This document shows, one piece after another, positions 42,977 through 51,554 of a DNA stretch of 64,000 nucleotides. This stretch comes from Sinomonas sp. P10A9. Lineage in GTDB: Bacteria > Actinomycetota > Actinomycetes > Actinomycetales > Micrococcaceae. Position 1 is the first letter of the stretch. Each line of letters opens with the position of its first letter. The position numbers and the translations under genes are program-made. The notes beneath the pieces are model-generated. The model was not told where the DNA came from. It searched no databases and saw only the letters and a program-made list of their open reading frames with translations. Location of the stretch: the NCBI RefSeq assembly GCF_041022165.1, contig NZ_CP163302.1, forward strand, positions 3,782,001 to 3,846,000. The letters run 5' to 3'.

Positions 42977-44737
42977 GTGGCCTGCAGCATCCTCATCGAG
43001 AACGACGTCGAAACCCTGCTCAGCGACGGCACCATCCTCCGCTCCACCGTCTACCGGCCCGTGGCCGAGGGCGAGCGCTTCCCTGTGCTGATGACGCGGA
43101 CGCCGTACGGGCGGGACCTGTCCGTCAACTCTGCCTACTTCAACCCGGCTACGGTCGCCGCCGCGGGCTTCGTGGTGATCCTCCAGGACGTGCGGGGCCG
43201 GTTCGGCTCGGACGGCGAGTTCCGTCCGGGCGAGCAGGAGGCGGACGACGGCGCCGAGGCCGTCGAGTGGGCAGCCCGCCTCCCGTACTCCTCGGGCAGG
43301 GTGGGCATGTGGGGCCGCTCGTACTTCGGCGAGTCGCAGTGGCGAGCCGCCCGGCGCGCCCCGCACGGCCTCGGAGCCCTTGCGCCGGGGGTCTGCGCTG
43401 CCGGCAATGCGGACAACGGAGCGCTCTTCCGGGGCGGGGCGTTCGAGCTCGGCTCGCGGCTGAGCTGGGGACACGGCTCGATCTCCCTCGACACCATCCG
43501 CCGCGAGTTCGCCGGCGACCCCGAGCGCCTGCGCCTCGAGCTGGAGGCTTGGCGCGAGCTGGACGCCTCGTTCGCCGACGGCACGGCCTACCGCACGCTC
43601 CCGCTCACCGACCTCAAGTCCCGCGCGGGCACGTTCATGGAGTCGCACATCATCCCCTCGACCGGTGCCGATCCGGGCGGGGAGGCGTCGGCGGCCTGGG
43701 ACTGGCCCGTCTCCGAGCCCGTCCCGCTGCCCACACTCCACATCGGCGGGTGGTTCGACATCTTCCTGCCCAACACCCTCGGCCAGTACCGGCTCCAGCT
43801 CGAGGCGTCCCGTCAGGACCCTGCCGTCCCGCGGCCGCGCCTCATCATCGGGCCCTGGAGCCACGCGAGCTTCACGGCGTTGTTTCCCGACACGGCGTTC
43901 GCGGGTGCCTCGTCCGCGGCCGTCGGCGCCTACGGGGACCTCTCCTCCATCCACGCGGAGTGGTTCCGCCACGCGCTCGCGGACGGCCCCGAGCCCGCCA
44001 TGCCGCCGGTGCTCGTGTACGTCATGGGCGAGGACCGGTGGCAAGGGTTCGACGAGCTGCCCGAGCCCTCCCAGCGGCGCGAGCTGTTCCTCTCCTCGGC
44101 CGGTGCCCTCGGTGAGGCGCCCGGCGTGGAGGCATCGGCGTCGTACAGCTACGATCCGCTCGACCCGGTCCCCTCGACCGGCGGCTCGACGATGCACCTC
44201 GGTGCGGACTTCCCGGGCCCGGCCGAGCAGTCCGCCGTCGAGGCCCGCGACGACGTCCTGACCTTCACTGGCGAGCCCCTCGGGGAGGCACTCACCGTCT
44301 TCGGCGACGTGACAGCGCACCTGTACGCGTCGTCGTCGGCCGTCGATACGGATTTCGTGGTGCGGCTGTGCCGCGTCACTCCGGACGGCCGCTCGGTGGC
44401 CCTCGCGGACGGGATCGTGCGCGCCTCATGGCGGGACGCGTGCGCGCACGACGGCGTCTTCCGGGCCGGGATGCCGCGGCGTCCCCTCACGCCGGGAGCA
44501 GTCGAGGAGTACACGGTCAGCCTGTGGTCCACCGCGTGCACGTTCGCCGCCGGCGACAGGATCCGCATCCAGGTCACGTCGAGCTGCCACCCCCGGTGGG
44601 ACAGGAACCTCAACACGGGGGCGAGGGCCTTCGACTCGTCCGACACCGTGGTGGCACACCAGCGGCTCCACCTCGGGGCCGGGGCGCCGAGCCGGATCAC
44701 GTTCGGGGTCCTTGAACGGCGGGGAGAACTTGCATGA
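42977..44737 (+). CDS. CocE/NonD-family hydrolase (X-Pro dipeptidyl-peptidase-like)
   Basis: A 586-aa serine hydrolase. The alpha/beta-hydrolase domain (about 1-330) has PVLMTRTPYGRD, VVILQDVRGRFGSDGEF (oxyanion region) and the nucleophile serine in GMWGRSYFGES (about 112-122). The acid lies in HIGGWFDIFLPNTL (about 255-268) and the histidine in IIGPWSHASF. The C-terminal jelly-roll domain (about 370-585) is also present. Known relatives hydrolyse esters or amides such as cocaine or beta-lactam acyl groups; the substrate here is unknown. GTG at 42977, 3 bp after the transporter stop. Confidence 0.9.
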   Translation: MACSILIENDVETLLSDGTILRSTVYRPVAEGERFPVLMTRTPYGRDLSVNSAYFNPATVAAAGFVVILQDVRGRFGSDGEFRPGEQEADDGAEAVEWAARLPYSSGRVGMWGRSYFGESQWRAARRAPHGLGALAPGVCAAGNADNGALFRGGAFELGSRLSWGHGSISLDTIRREFAGDPERLRLELEAWRELDASFADGTAYRTLPLTDLKSRAGTFMESHIIPSTGADPGGEASAAWDWPVSEPVPLPTLHIGGWFDIFLPNTLGQYRLQLEASRQDPAVPRPRLIIGPWSHASFTALFPDTAFAGASSAAVGAYGDLSSIHAEWFRHALADGPEPAMPPVLVYVMGEDRWQGFDELPEPSQRRELFLSSAGALGEAPGVEASASYSYDPLDPVPSTGGSTMHLGADFPGPAEQSAVEARDDVLTFTGEPLGEALTVFGDVTAHLYASSSAVDTDFVVRLCRVTPDGRSVALADGIVRASWRDACAHDGVFRAGMPRRPLTPGAVEEYTVSLWSTACTFAAGDRIRIQVTSSCHPRWDRNLNTGARAFDSSDTVVAHQRLHLGAGAPSRITFGVLERRGELA

Positions 44738-44756
44738 CGCAGGTACTGTCCTAGCC

Positions 44757-45227
44757 ATGGCCCAGACACCACAGCCGCCCGCGCTCGAGTACGTCGGAAC
44801 CCTCTCTGTCCTCATCGCCGAACCGATCGATGTGGGCCCCACGCCCGAGGGGCACCGGAGGATCATCCCGATCACGGGCGGCACCGTGTCCGGCCCACGG
44901 CTCAGCGGGCGAGTGCTCCCGGGAGGCGCCGACTTCCAGATCCTGCACACCCCGGAGCTCTCGCAGCTCGAGGCGCGCTACGCGATCGAGACGGAGGACG
45001 GCGCCATCGTCTCCGTGGACAACGCCGCGATCCGCGCCGGCTCCGCCGAGGCGCTGGGCCGGATAGCGCGCGGCGAGCCGGTGGATCCGGCCGAGGTCTA
45101 CTTCCGGTGTGCGCCCCGGCTGAGGAGCTCGGCCCCGCGATGGGACTGGGTCAACCGGACGCTCTTCGTGGGAACCGGCGAGCGGTATCCCGACCGCGTC
45201 GTCGTCCACGCCTTCGCCGTCGCCTAG
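44757..45227 (+). CDS. DUF3237 family protein
   Basis: A 156-aa protein matching DUF3237, a small beta-barrel family. ALEYVGTLSVLIAEPIDVGP begins the domain, followed by GGTVSGPRLSGRVLPGGADF and YFRCAPRLRSSAPRWDWVN. I chose the ATG at 44757, 19 bp after the esterase stop; no strong Shine-Dalgarno precedes it. DUF3237 proteins are often encoded with catabolic enzymes for aromatic or xenobiotic compounds, which agrees with the PaaX/MHS/CocE neighbourhood. Confidence 0.88.
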   Translation: MAQTPQPPALEYVGTLSVLIAEPIDVGPTPEGHRRIIPITGGTVSGPRLSGRVLPGGADFQILHTPELSQLEARYAIETEDGAIVSVDNAAIRAGSAEALGRIARGEPVDPAEVYFRCAPRLRSSAPRWDWVNRTLFVGTGERYPDRVVVHAFAVA

Positions 45228-45324
45228 TAGCTTCGGCCTCGACCGCCGGCGATTTCCTCGTGCTCGAGGGCGAGGGCCCCATGGCCCGCTGCGACTGCCC
45301 GAACTCCCGATCCGGTCACGGGCG

Positions 45325-45360
45325 GTCGCCCCGCCGCACTGAGTCGCCCCGCCGCGCTGA
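45325..45360. repeat. Two 18-bp direct repeats upstream of malQ
   Basis: GTCGCCCCGCCGCACTGA (45325-45342) is followed directly by a copy with one change (45343-45360). They lie in the 207-bp gap before malQ, which otherwise shows no gene. Confidence 0.7.
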
Positions 45361-45434
45361 CGGGCCCCACGGGGGCACCCGCCGTCGGCGAGCCGCGATG
45401 TTGCAGTCCGAGCCAGCCCGCATAGGGTGAAGGC

Positions 45435-47561
45435 ATGGCGGATGCAGACGATCTCCTGCGCGAATTGGCCGGTCGGCACGGTGTGGCGACGTCGTTCTGG
45501 GGCTGGGGCGGGGCCCTGAAGGAAGTGTCGCCACAGACCCTGAGGTCCGTGCTCGGCGCGCTCGGCGTGCCTGCGGGGTCCCCCGAGGAGATGCGCGCCG
45601 CGCTCGAGGACGCCGACCTCGCCGCATGGCGCCGCATCCTCCCTCCGACCACGGTGGCCCGCGAGGGCCACGACACCACGGTGCTCGCACACATTCCCCA
45701 CGGGAGCGCGGTCTCGGTCTGGGTGACGGCGGAGGACGGCACCGAATATCCTGCCCTGCAGGTCGAGAACTGGGACGAGCCGAGGACGGTCGACGGCGTC
45801 CTCACCGGTCGCGCTGCCTTCCTCCTTCCCGAGGGCCTCCCCCTCGGCTGGCACACCCTCCACGCCCAGAACGAGGGAGGCACCGCCGAGGCCACCCTCG
45901 TGGTCACGCCAGACCGGCTCACCACGACAGACCGCCTCGCGGACCGGCAGCGATGGGGCCTCATGGGCCAGCTCTACTCGGTGCGGTCGTCCCGCTCGTG
46001 GGGCGTCGGTGACTTCGCGGACCTCGGCGACCTCGCCGCCATTGGAGCGGCCGAGGGCGCGAGCTTCGTCCTCGTCAACCCGTTGCACGCGGCCGAGCCG
46101 GCACCGCCCATCGAGGATTCCCCCTACCTGCCCACCACCCGGCGGTTCGTCAACCCGCTCTATCTCCGGGTCGAGGACATCCCCGACTATGCCTATCTCA
46201 CCGGGGAGGACCGCGCGGAGGTCGAGGCACTGGCGGGCGAGTTCGCGGCGTCGAACGCCTCAGCAGACCTCCTGGACCGCAACGCCTCCTACACCGCCAA
46301 GCTCGAGGCCCTCGACATGATCTGGCGGGTTCCCCGGAGCCGCGCACGCGAGGACGCGTACCGCCGGTTCTGCGACGGCGCTGGGCCGGGCCTGGACGAC
46401 TTCGCGCTCTGGTGCGCGCTCGCCGAGCGGCCCGACGGACCCGGTCTGCACGAGGAGGCGTGGCCTCCGCCAGCCAGCGCGAGGGCGGACCTCCTCCGGG
46501 AGCAGCTCGCGGACCGGATCGACTTCCACCGCTGGCTCCAGTGGGTCAGCGACGAGCAGCTCGACGCGGCCCAGCGCACCGCGCGGGCGGCCGGCATGGA
46601 GATCGGCCTGCTGCACGACCTCGCCGTGGGTGTGCGGCCGGACGGCGCCGACGCATGGGTGCTGGCGGACGTCCTGGCCCGCGGCGTGGCGGTCGGGGCG
46701 CCGCCGGACATGTACAACCAGCAGGGGCAGAACTGGAGCCAGCCGCCCTGGCACCCCGTGCGTCTGGCCGAGTCGGGCTACGCGGCGTACCGGGACATGC
46801 TGCGCACCATCCTCCGGCACGCCGGAGGGATCCGCGTGGACCACGTCCTCGGGCTCTTCCGCCTCTGGTGGGTCCCGGAGGGCGCACTGCCCGGTGATGG
46901 CGCGTACGTCCACTACGACCACGAGGCGCTCGTGGGCATCCTCGCGCTCGAGGCCCAGCGCGCCGGCGCGATCGTGATCGGCGAGGATCTGGGCGTCTTC
47001 GAGCCGTGGGTGCGGGACTACCTGGCCGAGCGGGGGATCTTCGGCACCTCGATCCTGTGGTTCGAGTACGACGGCGAGCGCCCCCTCCCGCCGGAGAAGT
47101 ACAGGCAGGCGTGCCTCACGAGCGTGAACACCCATGACCTCCCGCCGACCGCGGGCTACCTCGCAGGCGAGCACGTGCGGCTCCGCGAAACACTGGGACT
47201 GCTCGAGCGCTCCGTCGAGGAGGAGCTCGCCGCCGCCGAGGCCGAGATCGACGGCGTCCTCGGGCTCCTCCGCGAGCGCGGACTGCTCCCAGCGGAGGTC
47301 AGCCTCGCCGACGAGCAGCGCGTCATCGAGGCGCTGTACGAGCTGACAGCGCTCACGCCCTCGTCCCTGCTCGGCGTCGCGCTCGTGGATGCGGTCGGCG
47401 ACAGGCGCACGCAGAACCAGCCCGGCACCTACCTCGAGCATCCGAACTGGCGCATTCCCCTCACGGGCGCCGATGGCAACGGCATCCTCCTCGACGACCT
47501 GCACCGCAATCCGCGCTTCGCCTCACTCCTCGCGGTGATGCGCAGCGCGGTGGACGGCTAA
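45435..47561 (+). CDS. malQ: 4-alpha-glucanotransferase (amylomaltase)
   Basis: A 708-aa GH77 enzyme that transfers alpha-1,4-glucan segments in maltodextrin and glycogen metabolism. The catalytic motifs are visible: the nucleophile aspartate in IRVDHVLGLFRLWW (about 475-488), the acid/base glutamate in VIGEDLGVFEPWV (about 515-527) and the transition-state aspartate in VNTHDLPPTAGYL (about 562-574). The N-terminal 160 residues form the beta-rich domain found in actinobacterial MalQ. ATG at 45435 preceded by GAAGG. It stands alone, downstream of the DUF3237 gene on the same strand. Confidence 0.94.
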   Translation: MADADDLLRELAGRHGVATSFWGWGGALKEVSPQTLRSVLGALGVPAGSPEEMRAALEDADLAAWRRILPPTTVAREGHDTTVLAHIPHGSAVSVWVTAEDGTEYPALQVENWDEPRTVDGVLTGRAAFLLPEGLPLGWHTLHAQNEGGTAEATLVVTPDRLTTTDRLADRQRWGLMGQLYSVRSSRSWGVGDFADLGDLAAIGAAEGASFVLVNPLHAAEPAPPIEDSPYLPTTRRFVNPLYLRVEDIPDYAYLTGEDRAEVEALAGEFAASNASADLLDRNASYTAKLEALDMIWRVPRSRAREDAYRRFCDGAGPGLDDFALWCALAERPDGPGLHEEAWPPPASARADLLREQLADRIDFHRWLQWVSDEQLDAAQRTARAAGMEIGLLHDLAVGVRPDGADAWVLADVLARGVAVGAPPDMYNQQGQNWSQPPWHPVRLAESGYAAYRDMLRTILRHAGGIRVDHVLGLFRLWWVPEGALPGDGAYVHYDHEALVGILALEAQRAGAIVIGEDLGVFEPWVRDYLAERGIFGTSILWFEYDGERPLPPEKYRQACLTSVNTHDLPPTAGYLAGEHVRLRETLGLLERSVEEELAAAEAEIDGVLGLLRERGLLPAEVSLADEQRVIEALYELTALTPSSLLGVALVDAVGDRRTQNQPGTYLEHPNWRIPLTGADGNGILLDDLHRNPRFASLLAVMRSAVDG

Positions 47562-47613
47562 GGGCACCCGACCGGCTCCGGTCCGCGGGATTCCGCCCGC
47601 GTTCCGTGAAATA

Positions 47614-47633
47614 ATCTGCGTATGAATGCAGAT
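47614..47633. promoter_or_regulatory. ArsR/SmtB-type operator overlapping the start codon
   Basis: Inverted repeat ATCTGC (47614-47619) and GCAGAT (47628-47633), separated by 8 bp that contain the ATG of the regulator at 47622. A -10-like ATAATC lies at 47611-47616, which suggests a leaderless, autoregulated transcript. Confidence 0.7.
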
Positions 47634-47984
47634 AAGAAGGTGTGCGGACTCGACGTCGACAGCGGGTACGTCGAGCTCGCCGTCGAGATCTTCTCGATGC
47701 TCGCAGACGCGACGCGCATCCGGATCGTCCTCGCCCTGCGCGAGGGCGAACGCAGCGTGAACGACCTCGCCGAGGCCGTGGGCAAGTCCCCCGCCGCCGT
47801 CTCGCAGCACCTCGCGAAGATGCGCCTCGCACGGATCGTCTCGACGCGGCAGGAAGGCACGCGAGTCTTCTACCGACTCGAGAACGAGCACGCGAGCACG
47901 CTCGTCTCGGACGCGATCTTCCAGGCCGAGCACGCCCTCGACGCCCACCCCCGCCACCACCACACAGAGAGGGCGGGAGCATGA
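47622..47984 (+). CDS. ArsR/SmtB-family metal-responsive repressor
   Basis: A 120-aa winged-helix regulator. MLADATRIRIVLALREGERS (about 26-45) and the recognition helix region AVGKSPAAVSQHLAKMRLAR (about 51-70) are classical ArsR. The C terminus ends in an HPRHHHTER cluster and the N terminus carries C8, both possible metal ligands of the NmtR/KmtR/CzrA type. The ATG lies inside an inverted repeat without a ribosome binding site, so it is probably leaderless. ATGA overlap couples it to the efflux gene. Zinc, cobalt or nickel are the likely signals. Confidence 0.88.
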   Translation: MNADKKVCGLDVDSGYVELAVEIFSMLADATRIRIVLALREGERSVNDLAEAVGKSPAAVSQHLAKMRLARIVSTRQEGTRVFYRLENEHASTLVSDAIFQAEHALDAHPRHHHTERAGA

Positions 47985-49093
47985 GCGCGCCGCACGACCA
48001 CACCCACACCCCTGCGGGCCATCCCGCGCACGACGACGCAGAGCACGCCGCGCGGGACGCCCACCACGGTGACGAGCACGCGCACGATCACGGACACGAC
48101 CACTCGCACGATCACGATCACGATCACGGACACAACCACTCGCACGATCACGATCACGGTCATGGCTTCCTCGGCGCGCTGAAGGAGTTCTTCGTCCCCC
48201 ACACCCACGATTCCTCGGACTCGATCGACGACGCACTCGAGGCCAGCTCGGAGGGCGTGCGCGCACTCAAGATCAGCCTGTTCGTGCTCCTGGGCACCAC
48301 GGTGCTCCAGTTCGCCGTCGTGCTCGTCAGCGGGTCGGTCGCGCTCCTGGCGGACACGGTCCACAACTTCTCCGACGCCCTGACCGCGCTCCCCCTGTGG
48401 GTCGCGTTCCTCTTGGCCCGCCGCCCGGCCACGAGGCGCTACACGTACGGGCTCGGCAAGGCCGAGGACCTCGCGGGGCTCTTCATCATCGTGGTCGTGG
48501 CGCTCTCGGCGGTCGTCGCGGCGTGGCAGTCGGTCGACCGCATCATCCACCCCCAGCCCCTCGAGAACCTGTGGTGGGTCATGGCGGCCGGGGTCGTCGG
48601 CTTCGCGGGCAACGAGGCCGTCGCGGCCTACCGGATCAACGTGGGACGCCGCATCGGCTCGGCGGCCCTCGTCGCGGACGGAATCCACGCGCGGACGGAC
48701 GGCTTCACGTCCCTCGCGGTGGTTGTCGGCGCTGCGGGCGTCATGCTCGGGTTCCCGCTCGCGGACCCCATCATCGGCCTGCTCATCAGCGCCGCGATCT
48801 TCGTCCTGCTGTGGGGGACGGTCAAGAGCCTGGGCCAGCGGCTGCTCGACGGCGTGGACCCCGAGCTGGTGCACCGCGCCGAGCACGCGCTCGAGCACAC
48901 GCCCGGCGTCACGGGGATCGAGCGCGTCCAGCTCCGCTGGATCGGGCACCGCCTCCACGGCTCGGCAACCGTCCGGGTCGGTGCGGCGACCACGGTGGCG
49001 AGCGCCGACGTCGTGCGCGGCGACGCGGCGCACCGGCTAGCCCACGCGCTGCCGAACGTCGAGGAGATCACTGTCACGACGACTGCGGGCTGA
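47981..49093 (+). CDS. Cation diffusion facilitator (CDF) metal efflux protein
   Basis: A 370-aa CDF transporter exporting divalent metal ions, most likely zinc. A long His/Asp-rich N-terminal tail (about 1-62, with many HDH repeats) precedes six TM helices. Metal-site residues are visible in LLADTVHNFSDALTALPLW (HxxxD, about 123-141) and ALVADGIHARTDGFTSLAVV (about 227-246). A cytoplasmic domain follows from about residue 290. The ATG at 47981 overlaps the ArsR stop (ATGA) and is preceded by GGGAG. The pair forms a self-regulated efflux operon closed by a terminator. Confidence 0.92.
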   Translation: MSAPHDHTHTPAGHPAHDDAEHAARDAHHGDEHAHDHGHDHSHDHDHDHGHNHSHDHDHGHGFLGALKEFFVPHTHDSSDSIDDALEASSEGVRALKISLFVLLGTTVLQFAVVLVSGSVALLADTVHNFSDALTALPLWVAFLLARRPATRRYTYGLGKAEDLAGLFIIVVVALSAVVAAWQSVDRIIHPQPLENLWWVMAAGVVGFAGNEAVAAYRINVGRRIGSAALVADGIHARTDGFTSLAVVVGAAGVMLGFPLADPIIGLLISAAIFVLLWGTVKSLGQRLLDGVDPELVHRAEHALEHTPGVTGIERVQLRWIGHRLHGSATVRVGAATTVASADVVRGDAAHRLAHALPNVEEITVTTTAG

Positions 49094-49125
49094 CCGGGCC
49101 CGAGCCTCGGGCCACCGCGAGGACG

Positions 49126-49173
49126 ACGACGGCGCGCGGCGCCTTCCGTGGGGAAGGCACCGCGCGCCGTCGT
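49126..49173 (+). terminator. Hairpin terminator after the CDF gene
   Basis: 14-bp arms ACGACGGCGCGCGG / CCGCGCGCCGTCGT plus an inner GCCTTCC/GGAAGGC stem with one bulge. It contains the CGACGGC element shared with other terminators in the window. Confidence 0.87.
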
Positions 49174-49218
49174 GCTTCGCCCGCTTCCGGGCGTGGCCAG
49201 TTCAGGCCCGCGCCCGGT

Positions 49219-49437
49219 TCAGGCGCAGCGCTCCTGCGTGATCCCGTAGGGGACGCTGTCGTCGAGGGCGACGGTGTACTCGCCTGCCGCCTCGCGGGTC
49301 ACGAGGATGCCGCAGCATGGGCTCGTGGCGGCGCGCTTCTGGAGCGTTCCGATCGCGCTTCCGAGCGCGGAATCGAGCTCGTGGGCGGCGCCGACAACAA
49401 CGGTGAGTGAATCGTGGGCATGACTGCCGCTGGACAT
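49219..49437 (-). CDS. Small Cys-pair protein, unrecognised
   Basis: A 72-aa protein. The ATG at 49437 has a strong AGGAGG 6-11 nt upstream, which makes it more credible than longer starts in the same frame (to 49644). The sequence contains SPCCGILVTREAAGEYTVAL and ends QERCA, so it has three cysteines, two adjacent. No family is recognised. It is divergent from cycA and ends near the CDF terminator. Confidence 0.65.
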   Translation of the reverse strand: MSSGSHAHDSLTVVVGAAHELDSALGSAIGTLQKRAATSPCCGILVTREAAGEYTVALDDSVPYGITQERCA

Positions 49438-49543
49438 GAGACCTCCTAGCCTCCGAAGAGTGACAGTAAAGCGTACGCAGTCAACGAAACGTCCAACAAA
49501 TGCACGAACCCCCTCCCAAGTCCGATCAAGCCTTGATCGATAC

Positions 49544-49558
49544 GACATTTGTCGCATC
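49544..49558. promoter_or_regulatory. Candidate PucR-type operator upstream of cycA
   Basis: GACATTTGTCGCATC matches 13 of 15 bases of the site between pucR and ald (53272-53286). A second palindrome, GATCAAGCCTTGATC, lies next to it at 49524-49538. Both are 100-150 bp before the permease start. Confidence 0.5.
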
Positions 49559-49676
49559 ATCGGTGTGATCATTCGGACACTCTGTATGGCAAGGGCCACA
49601 CAGGTCGCGCTGTAGGCTAGAGACGCCCCTGTTAGAGGGATCACATTGAAGGCATTACTGCGAAGGTCTGCGCATT

Positions 49677-51143
49677 ATGACAACGCCCAACTCATCCCGG
49701 ATCCCGTCTGGCTCAGTGTCGAGCCACGTTGAGGAACCGCACCTCGCCCGCGGTCTCTCGAACCGCCACATCCAGCTGCTCGCAATCGGCGGCGCCATCG
49801 GCACCGGCCTGTTCATGGGTTCCGGCAAGACCATCTCGGTGGCCGGCCCGTCCGTGATCTTCGTCTACATGATCATCGGCTTCATGCTGTTCTTCGTCAT
49901 GAGGGCCATGGGCGAGCTGCTCCTGAGCAACCTCAACTACAAGTCCTTCTCCGACTTCGCCGGCGACCTCCTCGGCCCGTGGGCCAGCTTCTTCACCGGG
50001 TGGACCTACTGGTTCTGCTGGGTCGTCACGGGTGTCGCGGATGTCGTCGCGATCGCCGGCTACGCGAACGAGCTGTGGCCAGGCATCCCGGTGTGGGTTC
50101 CCGGCATCGCCACCATCGTCGTCCTCCTCGCCCTCAACCTGCCCACGGTCAAGGCCTTCGGCGAGGTCGAGTTCTGGTTCGCGCTCATCAAGATCGTCGC
50201 CATTGTGGCCCTCATCGCTACGGGCCTCTTCATGATCTTCTCGGGCTTCACCTCGAACGCGGGCACCGCTTCCTTCAGCAACATGTGGGACCACGGCGGA
50301 TTCTTCCCGAAGGAGTTCATGGGCTTCGTCGCGGGCTTCCAGATCGCGGTCTTCGCCTTCACTGGCATTGAGCTCGTCGGCACCGCCGCCGCCGAGACCA
50401 AGAGCCCCGAGAAGAACCTCCCGATGGCCATCAACGCCATCCCCGTCCGCGTGGGCCTGTTCTACGTCGGCGCGCTCGTGATCCTCATGTCGGTCACCCC
50501 CTGGATGGAGTTCAAGGCGGGCCACTCGCCCTTCATCGGCATGTTCTCCCTCGCAGGGCTCGGTGCCGCCGCGACGATTGTGAACCTCGTGGTCCTCACC
50601 TCCGCCATGTCGAGCGCCAACTCAGGCATCTACTCGACCTCGCGCATGGTCTTCGGCCTCGCCCAGGAGGGCGACGCACCAGCACTGTTCGGCAAGCTCT
50701 CCAAGCGCAAGGTGCCGCAGAACGCCCTCTTCCTCTCGGGCGTGCTCCTCCTCTCGAGCCTCGTTCTCCTCTACTCGGGCAAGGACATCGGCGAGGCCTT
50801 CGACATGGTCACCACCGTCTCCGCCGTGTGCTTCATGTTCGTCTGGTCGATGATCCTGGTCAGCTACCTCGCGTTCCTCAAGCGCCGCCCCGAGCTTCAC
50901 GCGGCCTCGAAGTACAAGATGCCCGGTGGGCGCGTGATGGTGTGGATCGTGTTCGCGTTCTTCGCGTTCCTCGTCTGGGCGCTGACCACCCAGCCGGACA
51001 CGTTCACCGCCCTCCTCGTGACCCCGCTCTGGTTCATCGTCCTGGGCGTGGCCTGGCAGTTCGTCAAGAAGTCGCCGGTCCATCAGGCCCGGATCGTCAA
51101 CCACCACGAGACCCTCGCCGAGGAGGCCAAGGTCACGGTCTGA
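49677..51143 (+). CDS. cycA: D-serine/D-alanine/glycine permease CycA
   Basis: A 488-aa APC-family (AAT) amino-acid:H+ symporter, very close in wording to E. coli CycA: NRHIQLLAIGGAIGTGLFMG (TM1), LGPWASFFTGWTYWFCWVVT, AVFAFTGIELVGTAAAETKS and ANSGIYSTSRMVFGLAQEGD. Twelve TM helices can be counted. It imports alanine, D-alanine, glycine and D-serine. ATG at 49677 with GAAGG upstream. A motif shared with the pucR/ald intergenic region suggests common control of alanine uptake and oxidation. Confidence 0.92.
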   Translation: MTTPNSSRIPSGSVSSHVEEPHLARGLSNRHIQLLAIGGAIGTGLFMGSGKTISVAGPSVIFVYMIIGFMLFFVMRAMGELLLSNLNYKSFSDFAGDLLGPWASFFTGWTYWFCWVVTGVADVVAIAGYANELWPGIPVWVPGIATIVVLLALNLPTVKAFGEVEFWFALIKIVAIVALIATGLFMIFSGFTSNAGTASFSNMWDHGGFFPKEFMGFVAGFQIAVFAFTGIELVGTAAAETKSPEKNLPMAINAIPVRVGLFYVGALVILMSVTPWMEFKAGHSPFIGMFSLAGLGAAATIVNLVVLTSAMSSANSGIYSTSRMVFGLAQEGDAPALFGKLSKRKVPQNALFLSGVLLLSSLVLLYSGKDIGEAFDMVTTVSAVCFMFVWSMILVSYLAFLKRRPELHAASKYKMPGGRVMVWIVFAFFAFLVWALTTQPDTFTALLVTPLWFIVLGVAWQFVKKSPVHQARIVNHHETLAEEAKVTV

Positions 51144-51200
51144 CCGTTTCACCCCGCCCGTTTCCGGGGCGGGTCCCGCGGCCCAGGCCATTGCGGGTGC

Positions 51201-51250
51201 GCACGACGGCGGGTGGCCGGCTCACGCGAGCCGGTCACCCGTCGTCGTGC
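51201..51250. terminator. Hairpin terminator after cycA
   Basis: Arms GCACGACGGCGGGTG and CACCCGTCGTCGTGC with an inner GCCGGCT/AGCCGGT stem. It again carries the CACGACGGC element, and lies 58 nt after the permease stop. Confidence 0.85.
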
Positions 51251-51299
51251 TTAAGCCGGCCCATCCCGCAGTGCGTGCGTCAGGCGCGCCTCGTTGGGC

Positions 51300-51432
51300 C
51301 GCATCCCTTGCCTCGCCCCACGTCCCCCTTGCCTGGCCCGCATCCCCTTGCCCGGCCCACGTCCCCCTTGCCTGGCCCGCATCCCCTTGCCCGGCCCACG
51401 TCCCCCTTGCCTGGCCCGCATCCCCTTGCGTG
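51300..51432. repeat. 39-bp tandem repeats in an intergenic region
   Basis: Units begin at 51300, 51339, 51378 and (partial) 51417. Each starts CGCATCCCCTTGCC and contains CCACGTCCCCCTTGCCTGGC, itself a diverged half-copy. The second and third units are identical. The block ends in CCTTGC-N8-GCAAGG. All frames are open because 39 is a multiple of three, but no gene is recognised. The whole gap 51144-51554 holds only this and the terminator. Confidence 0.9.
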
Positions 51433-51554
51433 ACCGAGCAAGGAGACGCGGGCCAGAGCAGGCGATGATGCAATACTCGGCCTGAGACCGGCGGGGTCAA
51501 GGCCCGGCTACCCTCAGGGGTTTCGGACGACTCCGGTCCCGCTACGCTGAGCGC

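Noticed and set aside
42062..44320. 752-codon minus-strand frame opposite the MFS and CocE genes
   Set aside because: It is a GC-rich antisense shadow, with Asp/Glu/Arg/Gly bias, of two genes with intact catalytic and transport motifs.
47642..47980. Upstream extension of the CDF frame over the ArsR gene
   Set aside because: It is the shadow of the ArsR gene; the ATG at 47981 has a ribosome binding site and ATGA coupling.
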